A stretch of DNA of 64,000 nt from Ailurus styani (GCA_002007465.1 LNAC01000018.1:4697481-4761480); one strand, 5' to 3'; counted from the stretch's first letter, positions 50,901 through 57,735 are shown. Notes: generated by a model from the letters alone, not told the origin. Program-made: numbers and translations.

Positions 50901-53900
50901 AGCTTCTTCGCAGCTAGGTCTCTGCTCAAATGACACTTCCCAGAGAGACCTTCCCCGATAACCCAATCTGTGGGTTCCCGTGATTCCTGCTTGTGTTTGT
51001 CTTCTTTCGCCTTCTCCATAATGTTTGTTATTATCTGAAACTGTTCGAGGAATTTGTTCACTTTCACGGTCACTCTAACCACCACCAGCTGCTTCCGCAC
51101 ATGAACCTCATGAGGGGAGGAACCTCCGTCAGCCGTGCTCCTGCCCAAGTCCCAGGTCTGGAAGTATTTTCTTGACATCCCAGGCACACAGTAAGCTTTT
51201 AAATGTATTTGTTGAATAAGTCAAGTGGAAAACTATGAGGGTTTATCATTTAAAAAAAAATCTGGATTTCTAGCTTCTGTTTCACAAATTAGAAAAATCA
51301 CATGCCAACCTCAGATGTGTCTTCTTGCATGACAATAGCTCCCTGCTGCGGTGAGCCCTAGCCTTTCCGATTAACTACATTCCCCACCCAGCTCACTTCA
51401 CAAATATTTACTGGGCACTCACTACATGATTAACTGACAATTCCAAAATTTGCTACATTTCTTCAATTCTAAAAGGCACATTTTTTTCACATTTACTGTC
51501 TCTAAAATCAGAATATATATAATACCATCAATAGTAGTGCCTTACGAGTAAGTGCTTTGGCCAAGTAGCAGCCATAACATGCCTGTCACTGCCTGAACGT
51601 GTGGGACACGTTGGCTATTATTCCAGTTACTAGTGACTAGACAATTGCAACTGTTTTTCAGTCAAAAAGCGACTTAAAGACCATTTGAGGAAGGAGTATG
51701 AGTCCTGGTTCTCGTCTGGAAATATTTTCTTGACCTCTTCTGGACAGATCAAGAAAATGCCAGAATAGAAACTTATAAATAGGTCATGATGACTTGGGGG
51801 GAAAAAAAATGCCAGAGAAAACAGCAAGGTACTCTTCCAGAAATGCTGCATTACTAGTCCTCTTAATGGTATAGAGGATGGGCGCCTGGGTGGCTCAGTG
51901 GGTTAAAGCCTCTGCCTTCGGCTCAGGTCATGATCTCAGCGTCCTGGGATCGAGGCATCAGGCTCTCTGCTCGGCAGGGAGCCTGCTTCCTCCTCTCTCT
52001 CTCTGCCTGCCTCTCTGCCTACTTGTAATCTCTCTCTCTCTCTCTCTGTGTCAAATAAATAAATAAAATCTTTAAAAAAAAAATGGTAGAGGATGATACT
52101 ATGTGGAGAAACAGACCGTGACATCCCTGAGTGAAAAGTGATTCAGAAGAATAGACTCTAAAATATGAAGATGGGGGGCGCCCGGTCGCTCAGATGGTTA
52201 AGCGTCTGCCTTTGGCTCAGGTCATGATCTCAGGGTCCTGGGATCGAGCCCCACATCAACCCCTGCATCGGGCTCCCTGCTCATGCTTCTCCCTCTTCCT
52301 CCGCTTCCCACTCCCCTCCTTGCTTGCTCGCTCATTCTCTCTCAGTCAAATAAATAAATAAAAATCTTTGTAAAAAAGAAAGAAAATAAGCAGCCCTGAT
52401 ATCTGAAACTGATCTGACATTCACAGCTAGATCTCAAAATTATTACAAGCTGGTCTAAAGTTCATAGCAAGGCCATTTTGCTCCCCTATTGCACATAAAC
52501 AATCTCAAAGAATACCAAACCACCTCGGGTTACTCTGAGACCATGATACAACGGCACAAAATAAGGTCTACTCATAATTTTGTCTAAGAACAAGTTACTT
52601 ACTATATCATCCACAAAATATTCAATCATACAATTGTCCCCACTTTCTAACAGCATCCCATCTAAGATGAATCCCTACTTCCTTAGACCCTTTCCCAATC
52701 ATCCAACCAAAGCCCAAATCCTTTAATCACTTATTTCTAATGCCCTCTTACTGAGATGCCCCACAATTCCCAGAATGTGTTTTCCCTCATTGAAACAAAC
52801 AATAAACCCACTTGTAAAAACAAGATGTTTCTCAAAATAGAGGAGCATAGGGGAAGGGAGGGAAAAATAAAACAAGACAAAATCAGAGTGGGAGACAAGC
52901 CATAAAAGACTCTTAATCATAAGAAACAAACAGGGTTGCTGGAAGGGAGGAGGTGGAGGAATTAGGATAACTGGGTGACTGGCATTAAGGAAGGTGTGTA
53001 ACGTAATGAGCACGGGGTGTTACATGCAACTGATGAATCACTGAACTCTACCTCTGAAATGAATAATACACTATTTAAATTTAAATAAATAAAATTTAAT
53101 TTAATTTAACTTTAAAAAAACAAGCTGTTTCTGGTGGTCTTTGGTGCGGTTGGGGCAGGGGGAGGATTGTATAAAAATGTCTCATTGCTGAACAATCTCA
53201 ACAATAATTGATAATGTTAGACTTTTCATTTTTCCCAATCTAATGTAAGAAATATTATCATTTTCTAACATATACTATCCACTTAAATTACATGTCCCAG
53301 ATTACAACTGAGATCAAGCATCTTTTTAGGTTTCCTCATCATTCTTGTTTCCTTTTACGCTGAATTGCTTTTATTTTCTGCCCCTTTTCCTAACAGATAA
53401 TATGTCTTTTTCTTATTGATCTGTAGGTGGCTTTTTACATATTTCAGATGCCAGTCATCTGTCAGTGATATGTGCTGTAGGTATCTTCTTCGAGCTTGTC
53501 TTAAATTAGTTTATCTTTAGGATTTAAATTCCGTGTGTCTTATTTAACACATTACTCCCTGTTCCGATACCATAAAGATAGTCTCCTATGTCTTCTTTTA
53601 ATAGTTTTACTTTATGCATTCAGGTCATTAACCCCCGGGAACTGACTTTTGTATAGGACATAAGGCAAGAGCTTATTTTATCTTTTTGCTATCTGGATTA
53701 CCACCTGTCCCCAAACAATTTCCTGAATGGTTCACCTTTTCCCCCAATTAATATGCAAAGTCACCTCTGCTATACAATATCTTTTCGTATGTGGATAACT
53801 CTGCTAATAGACTCTACCCTATAATATTGCTCTTAGTGTTTCTCTCTCTTGTAAGGTTTAATATCACAATAATAATCCTTTCACTTAAATAGCAAACTAG

Positions 53901-56900
53901 AATTTACGAAGCACTTTCAAATCCACGGTCCAATTCAGACCTCAAAAATCCTGTGAATTCGGTGTTCGCATTTATCTGAATGAAGAAACTGAGGAACATA
54001 AGGAATTATCCTTGGCCACCAGATAGGAAGTAGAAGTGCAAGACCCCAATCTCACGTCTTCGGTTACCACTTTCTACCAGTGTCTATCAAGTAAGGACAA
54101 GAACAGTATCTGTCCACCAGCTCCCAAACAGAGGTGTATGCACGTTGTCCACACACAACTACAACAAACCAACCAAAACTTGATAAATGAACAAATACTT
54201 TAACAACTATGGTTGTTGGCACAAACCCGTCAATTATGCTTCTCTTGAAAATAAACTCTATTCTAAAAATAGCCTTGCCCCAGCTCCCTGGCTAGCATCT
54301 TTGCTACCACTCACCTCAAACACAGACAAGGCTGCTGTTGGAAGTCTATTGTGCACCATTCCTCCTCACATCGGTAGTCGTTTCTCAGCAGCCACTAGCC
54401 CTGCCCTCCAAAGACAGAACAGAGATGTGAAAACTGGATGATTCTGTGTGTCTCAGAAAGGGAGGGGAGCAGAGCTGATAACCCCAAATTGGAATTCAAC
54501 ACTAAAACTCAGTAATGAGGGAAACACCAGAAAGCAGGGGGCGACAGAGAGCTGACCAACAACCCAGCACTTAGCTTAATGAGGTAAGAGTAGGCACTCC
54601 ACAAACGGTCTCCATTGAATAAACGAATTGCTTCATCCAGAGCTGGAATCACAAGTTTGACAGCCCTGCACTGAGCAATTAAGTGATAAATTTAAAAAAC
54701 AAAAAGACAGCAGCCCCTGACATTCAGAGGGTGGCCTGTCACTCACAGCTCGGCCATCTTACTCTCCTATTGGACATAATGGCACAGACTACAAACCTTG
54801 GACAAGGTTATTCTGATACCTTGGTGAAATGAGACAAAGGTCATTTCATAATTTTGTATAAGCACAGACAAAAACATGGCTGCTATGCCCGCCCCCAAAA
54901 TACCAGACACCCTTTCCCTCTTGGCCAAAATGAGTGACTGCGACTTCTCTACCAATTACTTTTACTCTTTTGTTAGTCTCTCCTTCCCACGGGTAAGATT
55001 TATTCTGATAACCAACCACAGAGCCCCTGTTTTCTGACAGCATCCAAATCCTATAATCAGTTCTAACCCCCTTAATGAGACATCATTGTCCCCCATGGGC
55101 TACGCTCTCCCTTTCTGAAATGAGTAAGAAATCCAACTTGTTTTACCAGAGGTGTTTCCCTGGCAGTCTTTGGCTGCAGTTACACTGACATGGTACAAGT
55201 CAGACAACCTAAGAGTCTACGCCTTTCTCTTGCTGGAACATTCTTCCAATCTCAGTTTGACAACAACACTTCATTTCAGGACACCTGAGTGGCTCAGTCA
55301 TTAAGCCTTTGGCTCAGGTCATGATCTCAGGGTTCTGGGATCGAGCCCTACATCAGGCTCTCTACTCAGCGGGAAGCCTGCTTCTCCCTCTCCCACTCCC
55401 CCTGCTGTGTTCCCTCTCTCACTGTCTCTCTCTGTCGAATAAATAAATAAATAAAATCTTAAAAAAAAAGAAAACATACACACACTTCATCTCATTTCTG
55501 GAAGTCATCTCTAACTAAGCATAAGAGAGGTAACAAATTCCTTTAACACTAGAAACCTGTTTCATATTCAACTCCAATTCCACCAATAAACATACTCCTA
55601 CACAAAACTTTTTGTCTGTATATGATAATATGCTTCTTCTAGATAGTATGCTCTTGGAAAGCCGAGGCTGTCTGACTCATCTCTATAAATCTCTAGTACC
55701 TCACACATCGTAGAGGATTTCTTTTATGAGTGGTATTAACACATTGCTTTGGGGGGGGTATTTTTTCCCAAAAATAAAAGGATTTCTCTCCTCAAAAGAA
55801 AAATTCTATTTCTTCCCTCCACCTTTGCATTTCTTTAACTACAATACGTTTCAAATGTTTACCTCTCATATTTCTAAATATACCAAAGATGATTAACACG
55901 GGTTCATATTTCTTCACAAAGGGGTTTAGAGCTCTCACAACAAACACAAGTATGATGCATCCTTTCATTTGTCCAACTTATTTCCATTTCTTTCCACTAC
56001 CACCACCATCCTATTCCCCTAAAAACACCTTTGGTGTTTGCAGCTTCAAAAGTACCCCAGAATAGGACATCCTTATTACATGATAACATCTAGAGAGAAA
56101 AGGGCCTGAGTTTAATTCTCTACATAACGCTTGGCTAAGTTACTTTTTTAAAAAAAAGAGACTGTTGTAACACATCTTCCACAGTTACTGAGAACCCTCT
56201 CCAGATGGGAGACTTTGATCCCCATCAACAAAGATTTTGTTTGTTTCCTTCTTTACTGCAACACCCTGGAGCAGAGAAAAGGGAGACAGCACAGAACATT
56301 TACTCATCTTCCGATGCAAAAGTATAATTCAGTCTGGTTTAACACATTAAATGACACACCATGCAATGTCACATCCTATTTAAAGGCATTCTGGCCAGTA
56401 TTGTCTTTATCTTTCAACAGGAAAACGGGTTCAAATTCCAGAAACAAAGATTCAATTCAACAAATTCAAATCCACACCCAAAGAGCACATACACTTTGCA
56501 AGAAATATGCCAGACAGGTGGTCAGAGAGAAATATGAATGACTGAGTCAAAGGCAGACAAAGTTAGGTGGAGTGAAGGAGGTTACAAATTGCCATAGATG
56601 TCACAGATAAGCAGTAAGAATGAGTGGAGAAAGAACATTCCAGACTGAAAACTCTACAGTTTCTCAAAACCTGGAATCCTGGATGGTTTGGACAGAGGCA
56701 GGGGGTATATAGGTCCTGGTATCTCCACCATGTAGGAGGTATGGACTTGGTCATACAGGGAACTAAGGAAATGAAACATAAATGCTCGATGTAACTTAAT
56801 TTTTTTAAATTTTTTATTATTATTTGTCGATGTGACTTAATTTTTAAGTTCTCTATGCAACTCTGCAAACCTGAGCTTACAGCTTTCAGAACAAGGGGGA

Positions 56901-57573
56901 AATCACTTTGTCCGGGTCTTCCGGATTTTAAAATTAAAATTAACAAGAATGATTTCCATCACTGAACGGTTGCAAGGTGGGTGTGGCCCCTCTAGGGGCA
57001 GCGGCGACCGGCCTTGTGAACGTCAGACCGGCCTGGCAGGACCTCTCTGGGCAGCACCTGACGTCCAGCCAGGACCCAGCAAGCCACCGTCATTCTGCAC
57101 CCCCGGCCCAAAGAGCTCTCATCCCATGCCTCGAAGGGCCTAGGCAAACTCGAACCCCGACGGCTAGGCCTCCGGGGCCGGGCGCGGGCTCCATCAGGCC
57201 GCAGGCTGTGAACAAAGAGAAGGCCCAGGGCAGCCTCCGAGAGCCGCGCAGGGCTCGCGCAGCATCCGAAGGTACCTGCACCCCTCAGGGGGTTGCGCCC
57301 CAGGTCCGGGGTCTACCGGGGCCAGCCTGTGCCCCCGCCCGGACGCCGAAAGCGCACCGCGTCGCCGAACCCGTTGGCGCACTGCAGGCTCTCCCGCGCG
57401 CACCGGGACAAAGGGGCTGGGGGAGATCGGAAGGTCCTGGGAGCTGCGACCCCCGCGCTCGTCCCGCCGCCCGCGCCGGCTTTTACCTGCACGTCACTCA
57501 GCTCCACGCGCAGATACAGCTCGCGGTGTCGCTGAGCCCAGTAGACGTGCGGCGTCAACACCTGATTCTCCAT
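19192..57573 (-). CDS. HACD3: Very-long-chain (3R)-3-hydroxyacyl-CoA dehydratase 3, complete, eleven coding exons
   Basis: Minus-strand coding exons in transcript order: 57573-57487, 39474-39432, 37308-37235, 35981-35817, 34164-34113, 31631-31521, 27039-26912, 25012-24900, 23243-23137, 22546-22415, 19268-19192. They sum to 1089 nt, giving 362 residues and TAA, the usual HACD3 length. The protein starts [20 protein letters not shown]. The CS/p23-like domain covers about residues 5-94, a charged coiled-coil linker about 110-140, and the multi-pass PTPLA/HACD membrane domain about 150-338; a basic [13 protein letters not shown] tail follows. The catalytic pair known in the family, Tyr286 and Glu293, is present in exon 9. 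The enzyme dehydrates 3-hydroxyacyl-CoA, the third step of the ER very-long-chain fatty-acid elongation cycle; the CS domain links it to Hsp90 and Rac1 signalling (family knowledge). The start lies in a strong Kozak context, G at -3 and +4. The only oddity is a GC donor after exon 6. Confidence 0.98.
19490..19730 (-). mobile_element. Old LINE-1 3' fragment
   Basis: AAATTTTCAAACATA, TTGCAGACATC and a GGTAAGATTTATATAACATG step in the order of antisense L1M 3' ends; lies in HACD3 intron 10. Confidence 0.5.
19785..19975 (+). repeat. MIR
   Basis: GTTCTGTGGCTTAGCCTCAC, CAGTTTCCTCATTGTACCA, ATTTTACAGGCTTAATTTGG. Confidence 0.65.
20812..20893 (+). mobile_element. LINE-1 3' terminus
   Basis: ACACCTTAAGTTTATACAAT and GTTATATGTCAA are the typical last bases of L1MA-like elements; inserted in the LTR at 20600. 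Confidence 0.55.
20914..21094 (-). mobile_element. Carnivore SINE nested in an MLT1 LTR
   Basis: Antisense copy flanked by ATAGATGCTTTTTT / ATAGATACGTTTTTT; it splits the LTR at 20600-21462. Confidence 0.9.
21580..21787 (+). mobile_element. Carnivore SINE with a rearranged head
   Basis: The GCCTTTGGCTCA / GCCTTTGGAACAGGTCATG piece appears twice, so the head looks partly duplicated. TSD CATTAGAACT on both sides. Confidence 0.88.
22415..22546 (-). CDS. HACD3: HACD3 coding exon 10, residues 295-337 with split Ala294 and Gly338
   Basis: 132 nt. The acceptor is GCTTTCAG|CTGTC and the donor TTTTTAG|GTAAGT. It encodes [20 protein letters not shown] and the last membrane helix [13 protein letters not shown]. 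Confidence 0.97.
22795..22890 (+). repeat. MIR fragment
   Basis: TCTATTCTATAAAATGGGGA GAAAAATCCCTACC. Confidence 0.5.
23137..23243 (-). CDS. HACD3: HACD3 coding exon 9, residues 259-293, carries catalytic Tyr286 and Glu293
   Basis: 107 nt. The acceptor is TCCAATAG|GTAC and the donor GCAGAAG|GTACTT. It encodes [20 protein letters not shown] and then [15 protein letters not shown]. Counting from the start Met places the family's active-site Tyr at 286 and Glu at 293 here, so both catalytic residues are intact. Confidence 0.97.
23612..23790 (+). mobile_element. Diverged carnivore SINE
   Basis: Head decayed (GCTTGCATGACTCAGTTAAG), older TCTAACTCTTGATTTCAGC subtype, tail lost to CAAAAACAAAAAAA. 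Confidence 0.85.
23960..24198 (+). mobile_element. Carnivore LINE-1 3' UTR
   Basis: GACAAACCATAAGAGACTCT, a G-rich stretch at 24045-24105, then CTGTACCCCTGAAACAAATA and an A-rich end. 5'-truncated; no ORF. Confidence 0.82.
24049..24106 (+). repeat. G-rich tract with quadruplex potential
   Basis: Several runs of three to five G spaced by short loops, within the L1 3' UTR at 23960; L1 3' UTRs commonly carry such polypurine tracts. Confidence 0.5.
24224..24261 (+). repeat. 19-bp tandem duplication
   Basis: CTCCTGCCTCTTCTCCCTT occurs twice head to tail without mismatch. Confidence 0.85.
24900..25012 (-). CDS. HACD3: HACD3 coding exon 8, residues 221-257 plus two bases of Arg258
   Basis: 113 nt. 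The acceptor is TTAATAG|CTTTGT and the donor TTTTCAG|GTGGGT. It encodes the hydrophobic [10 protein letters not shown] and [15 protein letters not shown] segments. Confidence 0.97.
25130..25443 (+). mobile_element. Short tRNA-Lys-like SINE, split by another SINE
   Basis: The head at 25132-25207 follows tRNA-Lys closely, with the anticodon position CTT (25168-25170) in an ACTCTTGATCT loop and a T-arm GAGTTCAAGCCCC. Interrupted by the antisense copy at 25221-25417. Confidence 0.88.
25221..25417 (-). mobile_element. Carnivore SINE inserted in another SINE
   Basis: TAGAGATTACTTT stands on both sides (25208 and 25418), a perfect TSD made of host-SINE sequence. Confidence 0.93.
25447..25640 (+). 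mobile_element. Carnivore tRNA-Lys SINE
   Basis: Starts 4 bases after the preceding split SINE; the tail runs into AATAATAAAATCTTAAAA. Confidence 0.92.
25740..26000 (-). mobile_element. Possible old LINE-1 fragment
   Basis: AAGAACCGGAACATCACCAG and GTACATATTTCTAAATAGTA resemble antisense L1M; strongly decayed. Confidence 0.35.
26912..27039 (-). CDS. HACD3: HACD3 coding exon 7, residues 179-220 with split Glu178
   Basis: 128 nt. The acceptor is TCCCATAG|AGTCC and the donor ATCCAG|GTACTG. It encodes [20 protein letters not shown] and [11 protein letters not shown], a core PTPLA-domain segment. Confidence 0.97.
27270..27469 (+). mobile_element. Carnivore tRNA-Lys SINE
   Basis: Flanked by AAAAGGCAAGAAAAG and AAAATGCAAGAAAAAG; lies 230 bases from HACD3 exon 7. 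Confidence 0.92.
27689..27898 (-). mobile_element. Carnivore SINE, antisense
   Basis: Poly-T start, GAGCCACCCAGGCGCCCC end. GA-rich subtype with GGCAGAGAGGCAGGCAGAGA. Confidence 0.93.
28020..28175 (+). mobile_element. Old LINE-1 fragment
   Basis: AGTAAACTATAGTAGATCCA ... CATGGAATATTATATAATAA matches the sense L1 3' order. Confidence 0.4.
28446..28576 (+). mobile_element. Carnivore SINE with internal deletion
   Basis: The GGTCATGATC core is missing. TSD ATAAACATCAGCTGA / ATAAACATCAGTTGA. Confidence 0.88.
29231..29246 (+). repeat. (TA)n microsatellite
   Basis: About seven TA units next to a SINE poly-T. Confidence 0.75.
29245..29437 (-). mobile_element. Carnivore SINE preceded by a (TA)n run
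   Basis: Antisense copy; the short TA run at 29231-29245 abuts its poly-T. Confidence 0.92.
29440..30800. other. HACD3 intron 6 stretch without recognised features
   Basis: AT-rich intron DNA; no SINE, no plausible exon. Confidence 0.5.
30800..31080 (-). mobile_element. Old LINE-1 fragment
   Basis: GATGGGCATCTAGGTAGCTT and ATATAAATAATGCCACAATG are antisense L1M 3' landmarks; ends shortly before the SINE at 31184. Confidence 0.5.
31184..31387 (+). mobile_element. Carnivore tRNA-Lys SINE near HACD3 exon 6
   Basis: Full-length copy about 130 bases from the exon 6 donor, antisense to HACD3. Confidence 0.92.
31409..31505 (+). mobile_element. 5'-truncated SINE beside the exon 6 donor of HACD3
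   Basis: Only the 3' half is present (CT-rich part and AAATAAATTAATAAAATCTTT tail). Flanks AAATTTTGTGCTTG (31395-31408) and AAATGTTGTGCTTG (31506-31519) agree at 13 of 14 positions. The right copy includes one base of the GC donor of exon 6. Confidence 0.88.
31521..31631 (-). CDS. HACD3: HACD3 coding exon 6, residues 142-177 with split Thr141 and Glu178; GC splice donor
   Basis: 111 nt. The acceptor is GCTTTGCAG|CTCTTAC. The exon must end at GGGAAAG to join exon 7 in frame (K-E-S-F), so the donor is GGGAAAG|GCAAGC, a non-canonical GC donor with otherwise good consensus (AG|GCAAG). It encodes the first membrane segment, from [21 protein letters not shown] truncated SINE begins about 11 bases beyond the donor. 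Confidence 0.95.
32095..32230 (-). repeat. L2 fragment, antisense
   Basis: GGTGTGAGGTACTGAGAGGC and CCCTCAAAGTCTTTACAATC. Confidence 0.45.
32729..32924 (+). mobile_element. Carnivore SINE with an expanded (CT)n
   Basis: Flanks ACTACAAAAACGTA and CCTACAAAAATGTA. Its CT-rich part has grown to a (CT)n microsatellite at about 32871-32899. Confidence 0.92.
32871..32899 (+). repeat. (CT)n microsatellite in a SINE
   Basis: About 14 CT units. Confidence 0.8.
33490..33700. promoter_or_regulatory. CpG-enriched block with an octamer motif in HACD3 intron 5
   Basis: The stretch from about 33498 to 33600 carries many CpGs while the surrounding intron is AT-rich. It is followed by ATTTGCAT at 33650-33657 (POU/octamer core). 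It reads open in more than one plus-strand frame because of its composition. Candidate enhancer, old exon or unrecognised repeat; the function is not shown by the sequence. Confidence 0.25.
34113..34164 (-). CDS. HACD3: HACD3 coding exon 5, residues 124-140 plus one base
   Basis: 52 nt. The acceptor is AATTCTAG|GAAGAAG and the donor GCTGAAA|GTAAGT. It encodes the coiled-coil linker [17 protein letters not shown]. This linker is the least constrained part of the protein in my memory of the family, so small species differences here are expected. Confidence 0.94.
34893..34893. other. Ambiguous base N near an A-run
   Basis: Lies 9 bases after a run of about 21 A; likely an assembly artefact. Confidence 0.85.
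35200..35219 (+). repeat. G-run
   Basis: GGGGGCGGGGGGGGGG inside the L1M fragment; other G-runs lie at 26346, 47845 and 58686. Confidence 0.7.
35468..35678 (+). mobile_element. Carnivore SINE with perfect TSD
   Basis: CATGTTTCCAGG on both sides; 139 bases from HACD3 exon 4. Confidence 0.93.
35817..35981 (-). CDS. HACD3: HACD3 coding exon 4, residues 69-123
   Basis: 165 nt, phase 0 on both sides. The acceptor is TCTTCTAG|CCGG and the donor GCCAAG|GTCAGT. It encodes [20 protein letters not shown], the end of the CS domain with the [20 protein letters not shown] motif, and the start of the acidic linker (AEMELRAK). Confidence 0.97.
36900..37085 (-). repeat. Ancient mammalian repeat (MIR-like)
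   Basis: CAGAGCTGGAAAGGCCCCTA, AGTCCAACCCTTCATTTCAC, GAGGAAACTCACTCACAG. Common ancient repeat whose exact family I cannot name. Confidence 0.5.
37235..37308 (-). CDS. HACD3: HACD3 coding exon 3, residues 44-68
   Basis: 74 nt. The acceptor is CTTTATAG|CTCAGG and the donor CCAGAG|GTATGT. It encodes [20 protein letters not shown] and then LVKPE, the centre of the CS domain. Confidence 0.97.
38251..38457 (+). mobile_element. Carnivore SINE, GGGTTAAAGCC subtype
   Basis: Flanks ACAAAGGCGAGGCTGCAGG and ACAAAGGTCAGGCTGCAGG (17 of 19). Confidence 0.93.
39432..39474 (-). CDS. HACD3: HACD3 coding exon 2, residues 30-43 plus one base
   Basis: A 43-nt micro-like exon. The acceptor is TTCACAG|AATCC and the donor TTCAAAG|GTCAG. 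It encodes [14 protein letters not shown] of the CS domain. It lies 18 kb from exon 1. Confidence 0.96.
39480..40735. other. HACD3 intron 1, 3' part, unique-looking
   Basis: No SINE or recognised LINE and no supported gene. A C-run sits near 40105. Confidence 0.5.
41060..41320 (-). repeat. Inverted LINE-1 segment bounded by a perfect 24-bp inverted repeat
   Basis: Arms at 41067-41090 and 41322-41345 are exact reverse complements. The segment reads as antisense L1 while both sides read as sense L1. A SINE (41107-41280) lies inside it. Confidence 0.85.
41107..41280 (-). mobile_element. Diverged SINE inside the inverted LINE-1 segment
   Basis: Antisense; head decayed (TGCTACCCTGGCCCC). Lies between the arms of the 24-bp inverted repeat; flanks TTCAGTTTGCTAATATTT / TTCAGTTCAGTAACATTT. 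Confidence 0.85.
41618..41807 (+). mobile_element. Carnivore SINE in LINE-1
   Basis: TSD AGACAAATTCCCAGCCA / AGACAAACTCACAGCCA (15 of 17). Confidence 0.92.
42076..42253 (+). mobile_element. Carnivore SINE in LINE-1, head shortened
   Basis: TSD AACTACTAGAATA on both sides; the head lacks the CAGTGGGTTAAG part. Confidence 0.92.
42607..42803 (+). mobile_element. Carnivore SINE in LINE-1, young-looking
   Basis: GGGTTAAAGCC subtype with little decay; TSD ATACCAATGG on both sides; long pure A tail. Confidence 0.95.
43268..43465 (+). mobile_element. Older carnivore SINE in LINE-1
   Basis: GAGCGTCCAACTCTTGGTTTC subtype, many changes, no clear TSD. Confidence 0.87.
44640..45240 (-). mobile_element. 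Second LINE-1 ORF2 fragment, antisense
   Basis: TTAATTTCCAAATACATGAT, GAATGTGTATTCTGGAATTT, TTATTTTATCAATTACTGAG and CTTCCTGATGAATTCAAACC are antisense ORF2 landmarks, opposite in direction to the element at 40740. Confidence 0.72.
45245..45835. other. HACD3 intron 1 stretch without recognised features
   Basis: Only short unclassifiable sequence between an L1 fragment and a MIR. Confidence 0.45.
45840..46030 (+). repeat. MIR
   Basis: GACCTGGGTTCAAATCCTAG, CTTCACAAGACTGTTGTGAG, GGTAACTAGTAAGCACTCAG. Confidence 0.72.
46195..46320 (+). repeat. L2 3' end
   Basis: CCTTGATGGCAGGGACTGTG TCTTACTCATCTCTGAATCCC then a GAGTGAATTGAA end. Confidence 0.5.
46960..47255 (-). mobile_element. Old LINE-1 3' fragment
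   Basis: ATTTTTAATTCAC, ATAATGAATACTCATATGCC and GAGTTGCAGACGTTTC in antisense L1M order; same kind as at 19490. Confidence 0.5.
47260..47735 (-). mobile_element. MLT1-type MaLR LTR, antisense
   Basis: GTTATCTACTGTAATGCAAA and CTTGGTGGCTTAAAC at its left are the reverse complement of the MLT1 3' end. Solo LTR, no genes. Confidence 0.6.
47746..47946 (+). mobile_element. Carnivore SINE with a G-run
   Basis: Abuts the end of an MLT1 LTR. TSD TAAACCACTGCTA / TAAACCACTACTA. Contains a G-rich run at about 47845-47860. Confidence 0.92.
48171..48380 (+). mobile_element. Carnivore SINE with perfect 18-bp TSD
   Basis: AAGAATATCTCATAGGTG at 48153-48170 and 48381-48398 without mismatch; long pure A tail. 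Among the youngest-looking copies here. Confidence 0.96.
48715..49060 (-). mobile_element. Old LINE-1 3' fragment
   Basis: TTTTTATTGAGGTAATTGTA, GATATTGACATTGAGATGAC and ATTCATTTGTGTGTATGTG are antisense L1M 3' features. Confidence 0.65.
49322..49420 (+). mobile_element. Short tRNA-Lys-like SINE with a (GAAA)n tail
   Basis: Only about 100 bases. TSD GAAAACATGATCTGG on both sides; tail of GAAA units at 49396-49415. Confidence 0.88.
49840..50270 (-). mobile_element. Old LINE-1 3' fragment
   Basis: AAAATGCTCACATTGGTCAA, GAGAAGTCCTACCTC and GTTTCTGGTTTATCCTTCC in antisense L1M order. Confidence 0.55.
50283..50460 (+). mobile_element. Carnivore SINE, older subtype
   Basis: GTTGATCGACCCACTTGCAATTTCGGC head; tail reduced to AAAAATAAATAAG. 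Confidence 0.88.
50830..51222 (+). repeat. L2 3' end
   Basis: TCTGCTCAAATGACACTTCC, CAGAGAGACCTTCCCCGATA, AACCTCATGAGGGGAGGAAC and CAGGCACACAGTAAGC followed by TATTTGTTGAATAA. The long minus-strand reading frame over this stretch is chance. Confidence 0.78.
51880..52083 (+). mobile_element. Carnivore SINE, GGGTTAAAGCC subtype
   Basis: TSD AATGGTATAGAGGATG / AATGGTAGAGGATG; small deletion in the core after ATCGAGGC. Confidence 0.93.
52174..52383 (+). mobile_element. Carnivore SINE
   Basis: Head GGGGGGCGCCCGGTCGCTCAG; contains a small CCCCACATCAACCCCTGCATC duplication. Confidence 0.9.
52850..53115 (+). mobile_element. Carnivore LINE-1 3' UTR, diverged
   Basis: GACAAGCCATAAAAGACTCT, GGTTGCTGGAAGGGAGGAGG, GATGAATCACTGAACTCTAC. 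Same end type as 23960 but older. Confidence 0.72.
53270..53870 (-). mobile_element. Old LINE-1 ORF2 fragment
   Basis: CATATTTCAGATGCCAGTCA, TTTTAATAGTTTTACTTTATG, ACTGACTTTTGTATAGGACA in antisense ORF2 order. Confidence 0.6.
53895..54060 (-). repeat. L2/MIR-like fragment
   Basis: GAAGCACTTTCAAATCCACG, TGAAGAAACTGAGGAACATA. Confidence 0.45.
54065..55275. other. HACD3 intron 1 stretch without recognised features
   Basis: I see no gene and no repeat I can name. Some parts look decayed. Confidence 0.45.
55279..55480 (+). mobile_element. Carnivore SINE
   Basis: Head GGACACCTGAGTGGCTCAG; flanks ACACTTCATTTC / ACACTTCATCTC. Confidence 0.91.
55630..55735 (+). repeat. L2 3' fragment
   Basis: GTATGCTCTTGGAAAGCCGA GGCTGTCTGACTCATC, CTAGTACCTCACACATCGTA. 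Confidence 0.45.
55740..56980. other. HACD3 intron 1 next to the CpG island
   Basis: AT-rich, no SINE; ends sharply at the CpG island near 56980. A duplicated CGATGTRACTTAATTTTT motif lies near 56788 and 56828. Confidence 0.45.
57487..57573 (-). CDS. HACD3: HACD3 coding exon 1, residues 1-29
   Basis: 87 nt from ATG (minus strand, 57573-57571) to donor GTGCAG|GTAAAA. It encodes the first CS-domain strands, ending VELSDVQ. An in-frame ATG further upstream at about 57805 would add 77 residues of GC-rich, low-complexity sequence; I prefer MENQV because it gives the family length and the strong GCCATGG context. Confidence 0.97.
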
Positions 57574-57735
57574 GGCCACACTGCCCAGGGCGCGGGGAGA
57601 CGGATCGCGGCGTCTCGCTGCCTCGGATAGTGCGCGACTGGAGCCGGCCGAACGCAGGCCACAAACCCCCGCGCTCTTGAGCGCCGGCAGCCGGCCACCT
57701 CGAGACACCCCACGCTCGCAGGCCGCGCTTGCGCA
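57574..57735 (-). other. HACD3: HACD3 5' UTR (extent inferred)
   Basis: GC-rich leader between the NRF1-like site and the MENQV start codon. Its 5' limit is a guess from promoter motifs. Confidence 0.4.
57724..57735 (-). promoter_or_regulatory. NRF1-like site
   Basis: On the minus strand this reads TGCGCAAGCGCG, one mismatch from the palindromic NRF1 consensus (YGCGCAYGCGCR). It lies about 150 bases upstream of the HACD3 ATG, a usual distance for NRF1 in CpG promoters. Confidence 0.4.

Noticed and set aside
50696..51187. 163-residue minus-strand open frame
   Set aside because: Antisense of an L2 3' end; no recognisable protein.
56977..57630. 217-residue plus-strand open frame in the CpG island
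   Set aside because: GC-rich, low complexity, antisense to HACD3 exon 1, no family resemblance; open by composition.
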